Notes under the pieces: model-generated
Databases searched by the model: none
What the model was told of the DNA's origin: nothing
What the model saw: only the letters and a program-made list of their open reading frames with translations
Part shown: positions 7,339-11,396 of the stretch, piece after piece
Position numbering within the stretch: position 1 is the first letter of the stretch
Layout: each line of letters begins with the position of its first letter
NCBI GenBank assembly: GCA_031279915.1
Contig: JAITHO010000077.1
Location: 1-11,396 of the forward strand
Length of the DNA: 11,396 bases
Direction of reading: 5' to 3'
Origin: Tannerellaceae bacterium
GTDB taxonomy: Bacteria > Bacteroidota > Bacteroidia > Bacteroidales > Tannerellaceae
Position numbers and translations under genes: made by a program

Positions 7339-7368
7339 CAAATATAATGATTGCGGCGAATCAACAAA
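7339..7368 (-). promoter_or_regulatory. Bacteroidota-type promoter for the kinase gene
   Basis: On the minus strand a TTTG (7368-7365) and a TATATTTG (7346-7339) are separated by 18 bp, close to the -33/-7 pattern of the main sigma factor in Bacteroidota. Transcription would begin near 7333, leaving a leader of about 22 nt before the ATG at 7310. Confidence 0.7.
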
Positions 7369-7422
7369 TATCAGGATACAACAATAGCTGGTGGATTGGA
7401 TAAGAGTGGAGGAGGGAGCCCC

Positions 7423-7453
7423 CTTGCATGCTGGCGGATAGTTTGTACATTTG
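7423..7453 (+). promoter_or_regulatory. Bacteroidota-type promoter for porQ-porX-tsaE
   Basis: A CTTG (7423-7426) and a perfect TACATTTG (7446-7453) are separated by exactly 19 bp. Transcription would start near 7460, ten bases before the ATG at 7470. This places the upstream in-frame ATG (7428) outside the transcript and supports the later start for porQ. Confidence 0.65.
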
Positions 7454-7469
7454 GCGAATTTCAAATGAT

Positions 7470-8408
7470 ATGACAAGAATAATCGCATCAATTTTTATAT
7501 CAATCCTCCTCAGCTTGCAGCTTCTTGCGGCTCAAACCGGCGCTGAAACTTACGCATTCCTTCGCTATCCGGCCTCTGCTCGCGTCATGGCGCTTGGGGG
7601 GTATAATGTTTCGCTTGTTGAGCCCGACGTATCTCTGGCCTTTCAGAATCCGGGATTGGCAGGGCCTGAAACCAACCGGATGCTGTCGCTGAGCTACATG
7701 AATTTCTTTGGCGCGGTGAACTACGGCAGCGCTCTGTTTGCAAGAGCCATGGGCGAGAAAGCCGCATGGGGAGCAGGCGTCAGCTTTGCGAGTTACGGCA
7801 GCTTCCGGCAGATCAGTCCTGACAATATTGATGAGGGAGAGTTCAGCGCCGGCGATCTTGGCCTCACGGTTTTCTATTCGCGCAGTTTGTCGGATAAGTG
7901 GCGCGGCGGCATTGCTCTGAAGGTACTGTATTCGTCGCTTGAGAGCTATTCCTCAATTGGGCTGGCCGTGGATGCGGGTTTGAGTTACTATGATTCGGAG
8001 CGCGAGCAGTCGTTTGGGATAGCGATAAGCAATGCCGGAGGGCAGATTAAGTCGTATGCCGATAGGCGCTATGCATTGCCGTGGGACGTGCGGGCAGGCT
8101 TCAGCCGTCGGATGGCACATGCGCCCTTCCGCCTATCGCTCACGGCCATGTATCTTAATCGCTGGGATATTGCCTTTGTGGAGCACTTTGTGGCCGGCCT
8201 CGACTTTATTCCGTCTGACAACTTCTGGCTGGCCGTTGGCTATAATCCTCGAGTGGCCCGCGATCTGCGCATGGAGAGCGGCAACACCTTTGGAGGCTTC
8301 TCGGCTGGAGGCGGCATACGCATCAAATCCTTCGACCTGGGCGTTGGCATAGCCCGCTATCATCCTTCGGCAATGTCTATTATGATAGGCATATCTAAGC
8401 AATTATGA
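7470..8408 (+). CDS. porQ: PorQ, type IX secretion system outer-membrane component
   Basis: The protein has 312 aa. I take the ATG at 7470, not the in-frame ATG at 7428, because it directly begins a clear signal peptide (cleavage after LQLLAAQ, residue 22) and the promoter lies inside the longer version. The mature start, TGAETYAFLRYPASARVMAL followed by GGYNVSL, DVSLAFQNPG and GEFSAGDLGL, is characteristic of PorQ. The rest alternates short beta-strands as in a small FadL/PorV-like barrel. In species studied, PorQ sits in the outer membrane and tethers PorZ in the PorU-PorV-PorQ-PorZ attachment complex, which processes and anchors T9SS cargo. It is followed after 38 bp by porX in the same direction. 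Length is about that of known PorQ proteins. Confidence 0.88.
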   Translation: MTRIIASIFISILLSLQLLAAQTGAETYAFLRYPASARVMALGGYNVSLVEPDVSLAFQNPGLAGPETNRMLSLSYMNFFGAVNYGSALFARAMGEKAAWGAGVSFASYGSFRQISPDNIDEGEFSAGDLGLTVFYSRSLSDKWRGGIALKVLYSSLESYSSIGLAVDAGLSYYDSEREQSFGIAISNAGGQIKSYADRRYALPWDVRAGFSRRMAHAPFRLSLTAMYLNRWDIAFVEHFVAGLDFIPSDNFWLAVGYNPRVARDLRMESGNTFGGFSAGGGIRIKSFDLGVGIARYHPSAMSIMIGISKQL

Positions 8409-8446
8409 TTATGAGTTATGATTTATGAACGACAAAACTTTAAGTA

Positions 8447-9994
8447 ATGACAAAGCAAACATTAATCCTTTGGGCTGACGACGAGATAGATCTCCTCAAG
8501 CCCTATATACTTTTCCTTGGCGATAAAGGTTGCACGGTCGACCCCGTTTTCAGCGGGCAGGATGCCATAGATAAGTGCCGCGAAAAAACCTACGATATTA
8601 TCTTCCTCGACGAGAACATGCCCGGCCTGAGCGGGCTCGAAACGCTGATCATCATTAAGGAGATCAATCCGAGCGTGCCCGTCGTAATGGTAACCAAGAG
8701 CGAGGAAGAGAGCATTATGAACCAGGCGATAGGCAACAAGATTGCCGACTATCTCATCAAGCCCGTAAATCCCAACCAGCTTCTTCTATCCATAAAGAAA
8801 AACGTGCACCAGCAGCAGTTTATATCCGAAACCACCACCGCCGGCTATCAGCAAGAGTTCGTCAGGCTGTCAATGCAGATACAGGAAGACATGCCTCCAT
8901 CGGGCTGGATAGACATCTACAAAAAGCTTGTGCACTGGGAGCTGGAGCTTGAGAACGGCCCCCATCAATGGGCCGAGATGCTCAAGATGCAGAAGAAAGA
9001 AGCCAACCAAAGCTTCGGCAAATTCGTGAAGCGCAACTATGCCGACTGGATCAGCAAGCCCGAAAGCAGACCGCTGATGAGCCCCGACCTCATCAAAACG
9101 CATGTCTTCCCGCTGCTCGAACGCGGAGAGCACATCTTCTTCATCCTCGTCGATAACTTCAGGTTCGACCAGTGGAAGGTGGTGAAGGAGCTGCTGACCG
9201 ATCGATTCGCCTTCGACGAATCGCTTTACTACTCCATCCTCCCCACAGCAACGCAATATGCCCGCAATGCAATATTCTCAGGGCTGATGCCGGCCCAAAT
9301 CGAAAAGCTCTTTCCGGAGCTTTGGGTAGATGAAGAAAGCGAAGACGGGAAGAACCTCAACGAAGCTCCGCTGATCCAAACAATGATAGAGCGATATCGC
9401 AAGAAATATACCTTCTCCTACACCAAAGTGAACGATTCAACCTACGGCGAGCGCATCCTGGGCAACCTCGCATCCATGGGGCAAACGCAGCTCAACGTCA
9501 TGGTGCTAAACTTTATCGACATCCTCTCGCACGCTCGAACGGAGATGAAAATGGTTCGCGAACTGGCACAAACCGAGGCCGCATATCGCAGCCTCACCCG
9601 CTCCTGGTTCCAACACTCCTTTGCGCTCGAGCTCTTCCACCGCCTGGCCGACCGAGGACATACCGTTGTGATCACCACCGATCATGGCACTATCCGCGTT
9701 GACGACCCGATCAAAGTCATCGGCGACAAAAACACTAACACCAACCTACGCTACAAAGTGGGCCGCAACCTGAGTTACAACCTCAAGGAAGTGTTCGAAA
9801 TCCGCGAGCCCGAACGATTCGGACTGCCGAGCCCGAACATCAGCAGCCGGTATATATTTGCCCTCAACGACAACTTTTTTGCCTACCCCAACAATTACAA
9901 CTACTACGTTGCCTACTACAAGAACACCTTCCAGCACGGCGGCATCTCCATGGAAGAGATGCTCGTGCCGCTAATCACCATGCATCCCAAATGA
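8447..9994 (+). CDS. porX: PorX, T9SS response regulator with PglZ phosphodiesterase domain
   Basis: The protein has 515 aa. Residues 1-120 form a receiver domain: acidic pocket D11/D12, phospho-acceptor D55 (IIFLDENMPG), T83 and K105. A helical linker (about 125-225) leads to a PglZ domain of the alkaline phosphatase superfamily. Candidate metal or active-site residues are D236 (LVDNFRFDQW), T267/T269 (LPTATQYAR), D412-H413 (TTDHGT) and H497 (FQHGG). All are in place, so the enzyme should be active. In Porphyromonas and Flavobacterium PorX acts with the sensor kinase PorY and with SigP to control T9SS genes, and its PglZ domain cleaves oligonucleotides. Length matches known PorX (about 518 aa). 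No PorY gene is in the window. The stop overlaps the tsaE start. Confidence 0.95.
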   Translation: MTKQTLILWADDEIDLLKPYILFLGDKGCTVDPVFSGQDAIDKCREKTYDIIFLDENMPGLSGLETLIIIKEINPSVPVVMVTKSEEESIMNQAIGNKIADYLIKPVNPNQLLLSIKKNVHQQQFISETTTAGYQQEFVRLSMQIQEDMPPSGWIDIYKKLVHWELELENGPHQWAEMLKMQKKEANQSFGKFVKRNYADWISKPESRPLMSPDLIKTHVFPLLERGEHIFFILVDNFRFDQWKVVKELLTDRFAFDESLYYSILPTATQYARNAIFSGLMPAQIEKLFPELWVDEESEDGKNLNEAPLIQTMIERYRKKYTFSYTKVNDSTYGERILGNLASMGQTQLNVMVLNFIDILSHARTEMKMVRELAQTEAAYRSLTRSWFQHSFALELFHRLADRGHTVVITTDHGTIRVDDPIKVIGDKNTNTNLRYKVGRNLSYNLKEVFEIREPERFGLPSPNISSRYIFALNDNFFAYPNNYNYYVAYYKNTFQHGGISMEEMLVPLITMHPK

Positions 9995-10401
9995 CCCTCC
10001 GATTCGCCCTTACCGACATCGCCCGAAGCGCCGCCCTGTTCCTTCCGCTCGCCGCTAAGCACAGCGTCATTGCCTTTCACGGCGATATGGGCGCCGGAAA
10101 AACCACCTTCATCAAAGCCCTGTGCCGGCAGATGGGAGTGGCCGATCAGGTGAGCAGCCCCTCATTCGCCATCATCAACGAATATGCCGCCGAGGGCCGA
10201 ACCATCTACCACTTCGACTTCTATCGCATCAGCTCCCTGCGCGAAGCAATCGACATCGGTACGGAAGAATATTTCGACGGCCATTCGCTTTGCTTAGTCG
10301 AATGGCCGGAAATAATTGAGCAGCTTTTGCCGCCCGATACCCTCCACGTCAGGCTGAGGGTTGAGCCCGACGGTTCGCGGACGCTCTCTGAGGGTATATA
10401 G
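9991..10401 (+). CDS. tsaE: TsaE, tRNA threonylcarbamoyladenosine biosynthesis ATPase
   Basis: The protein has 136 aa, the normal family size. It shows a Walker A motif GDMGAGKTT (31-39), then SPSFAIINEY, HFDFYRI and LVEWPE, all hallmarks of TsaE (YjeE). TsaE is the ATPase that works with TsaB and TsaD to make the t6A modification at position 37 of ANN-decoding tRNAs in the cytoplasm. Its ATG overlaps the porX stop (ATGA, 4 bp), so translation is probably coupled. A porX-tsaE order is familiar from other Bacteroidota genomes. It ends with TAG, which argues against TAG being a sense codon in this organism. Confidence 0.96.
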   Translation: MTLRFALTDIARSAALFLPLAAKHSVIAFHGDMGAGKTTFIKALCRQMGVADQVSSPSFAIINEYAAEGRTIYHFDFYRISSLREAIDIGTEEYFDGHSLCLVEWPEIIEQLLPPDTLHVRLRVEPDGSRTLSEGI

Positions 10402-10417
10402 TATATATTGTATAGGA

Positions 10418-10443
10418 AAGTTCCTTTCAGGACGAAGGAATTT
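10418..10443. terminator. Possible shared terminator hairpin between converging genes
   Basis: AAGTTCCTT (10418-10426) pairs with AAGGAATTT (10435-10443), with one G-T wobble and an 8-nt loop. It lies 17 bp past the tsaE stop and covers the last codons of the opposing zeta-like gene. T-runs on both sides are short, so termination is weakly supported. Confidence 0.3.
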
Positions 10444-11068
10444 CATCCTCGCCGGATATAGCTTCGAATATCTCGCGCGCCCATGGGTGCGGCTCCGTGT
10501 ATTGGCGCATTAGCTTGCCGTCGACCGTGCGGAACATCAGCTTAGCAAATTCACCGTCAACAGAGTTATCGTACACATACAGCCTGTCGACAACAGGAAC
10601 CAGCTTTGCGCAATTGATTATGGTCTTATAGTAGCGGCTAATGATTTTCTCCATCGGAACGCCATGACCTCCGCTCATTATGCGGTCGGCTACGCGGGCT
10701 GCGTTTATGCTTGGGCTATCCGTACCAATAAAGAAAAGGCGCACGAAATAGCCGCACGCCCTTGCCTTTGTTATGAAATCGACCTTATCGGGGGCCGACA
10801 TCACCGTCTCAAAAATCAGGCTGCGCCCTTCGACGATGCATCGTTCGCGTCTTGCCGAGGCCTCGCGAGCTGCAGCCATTACAGCCTCCGGCGAGTTCCA
10901 GTCGCCATAAACATCGCGGGCGATGAAGTCGGGATTAACATACTCGCAACCATCTATCCATTCATGACGCAACAACTTGCTTGTTACCGATGTCTTCCCC
11001 GAACCGTTGGGCCCGGCAATGACTAACAGTTTAGGTCTCTCAGGCTGTTTTGCCATATTTGCTGTCAT
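10427..11068 (-). CDS. Zeta-toxin-like P-loop kinase
   Basis: The protein has 213 aa from the chosen ATG at 11068; a second candidate ATG lies at 11056. An open frame continues to an ATG at 11188, but that version would cover most of the upstream gene and its extra residues are Lys/Cys-rich and unlike the family, so I reject it. Near the N-terminus is LLVIAGPNGSGKTS (Walker A, Lys at 25). Further on are NPDFIARDVYG, RSLIFETVMS and an Arg-rich segment (ARVADRIMSGGHGVPMEKII), the pattern of the zeta toxin family. Family members phosphorylate UDP-N-acetylglucosamine or related substrates; for stand-alone chromosomal copies the role is often unproven. It overlaps the end of the small upstream gene, which suggests coupled translation and a toxin-antitoxin layout. 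It converges on tsaE. Confidence 0.8.
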   Translation of the reverse strand: MTANMAKQPERPKLLVIAGPNGSGKTSVTSKLLRHEWIDGCEYVNPDFIARDVYGDWNSPEAVMAAAREASARRERCIVEGRSLIFETVMSAPDKVDFITKARACGYFVRLFFIGTDSPSINAARVADRIMSGGHGVPMEKIISRYYKTIINCAKLVPVVDRLYVYDNSVDGEFAKLMFRTVDGKLMRQYTEPHPWAREIFEAISGEDEIPSS

Positions 11069-11243
11069 GTTCTGTCTTAGCCTTCTGAGCTTCATCGCGC
11101 AAACGTTGCAGGTGCAGCTCTTCCCTCTCGGCTTTCTTTTGTCTAACTTCTTCTGCAACTTCTTCCATAAGTTGCTGCAATTGCTCATCCGTGGGTTCGG
11201 TATCCCAGGTGAAGCGATAGGTCATGTCAACTTCTTTCTTCAT
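11040..11243 (-). CDS. Small charged protein upstream of zeta-like kinase, candidate antitoxin
   Basis: The protein has 67 aa. A short start, MKKEVDMTYRFTWDTEPTD, is followed by a predicted long helix rich in E, K, Q and R (EQLQQLMEEVAEEVRQKKAE and onward). It has no membrane segment and I recognise no named domain; it does not look like the epsilon antitoxin by eye. The first ATG (11243) is preceded by an AT-rich leader and a promoter-like sequence; Met7 (11225) is an alternative start. Its 3' end overlaps the zeta-like gene by 17-29 bp. Position and size make it a plausible antitoxin, but this is inference from context only. Confidence 0.65.
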   Translation of the reverse strand: MKKEVDMTYRFTWDTEPTDEQLQQLMEEVAEEVRQKKAEREELHLQRLRDEAQKAKTEHDSKYGKTA

Positions 11244-11281
11244 TTTGTTGTTATAATATATAGTTAATACTTTCTTAGCAA

Positions 11282-11312
11282 CAAAGATAGTATTATTTAC
11301 GTAGTGTGAAAG
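11282..11312 (-). promoter_or_regulatory. Promoter-like sequence for the zeta-like pair
   Basis: On the minus strand TATCTTTG (11289-11282) matches the Bacteroidota -7 element TAnnTTTG exactly. The upstream element is poor (CTTT at 11312-11309, 19 bp away). Transcription would start near 11276, about 33 nt before the ATG at 11243. Confidence 0.5.
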
Positions 11313-11396
11313 CCCTTGAATAGCGGAGGGTTCAACTACAACCCGACTTTCTTCCGCCCAAACCTGACGGCCTCAAACTCACCCTGTGGTTGATCC

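Noticed and set aside
7428..7469. Longer porQ start at 7428
   Set aside because: The extra 14 residues precede a complete signal peptide, and the -7 element (7446-7453) lies within them.
11069..11188. Extension of the zeta-like gene to the ATG at 11188
   Set aside because: The extra 40 residues overlap most of the small upstream gene and do not resemble the family, in which the Walker A motif is close to the start.
11313..11396. Partial coding region at the right edge
   Set aside because: Short frames are open to the edge, but there is no start, no recognisable motif and too little sequence. A small GGGTT/AACCC dyad (11328-11344) is too short to interpret.

Overview
The window looks like a chromosomal segment of a Bacteroidota member, most likely of the Bacteroidales type. 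Three things point there: a TonB-dependent receptor with an N-terminal carboxypeptidase-regulatory-like domain, the type IX secretion system (T9SS) genes porQ and porX, and at least two good copies of the Bacteroidota promoter pattern (TTG/TTTG, about 19 bp, TAnnTTTG). No RNA gene, insertion sequence or CRISPR array was seen.

Layout. Positions 1-336 hold eight tandem copies of a 42-bp palindromic unit, cut by the window edge. A strong minus-strand intrinsic terminator follows (349-400). It closes a two-gene minus-strand operon: a 926-aa TonB-dependent receptor (5285 to 2505) and a 666-aa lipoprotein with two Ig-like domains and a probable beta-helix (2463 to 463). The gap 5286-6074 has no intact gene. 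It holds a decayed fragment of a Ser/Thr kinase gene (5464-5610), a 41-bp tandem repeat array (5722-5877) and a terminator-like hairpin.

Positions 6075-7310 (minus) hold one reading frame for a Ser/Thr protein kinase with a proline-rich repeat tail and a C-terminal membrane helix. It is cut in two by a single TAG codon at 6543-6545, near the end of the kinase domain. Back-to-back promoters lie between it and the plus-strand cluster porQ (7470-8408), porX (8447-9994) and tsaE (9991-10401). PorQ is an outer-membrane T9SS component, PorX is the T9SS response regulator/PglZ enzyme, and TsaE is the tRNA t6A ATPase, overlapping porX by 4 bp.

A minus-strand pair converges on tsaE: a small charged protein (11243 to 11040) overlapping a zeta-toxin-like P-loop kinase (11068 to 10427). 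This resembles a toxin-antitoxin cassette with an unfamiliar small partner. It has its own TAnnTTTG promoter.

The most notable items are the amber-split, tail-anchored kinase with a decayed paralogous fragment 1.5 kb away, the 42-bp palindromic array next to a terminator, the zeta-like pair, and the physical linkage of porQ with porX. I cannot show that any of these is an undescribed system from sequence alone.
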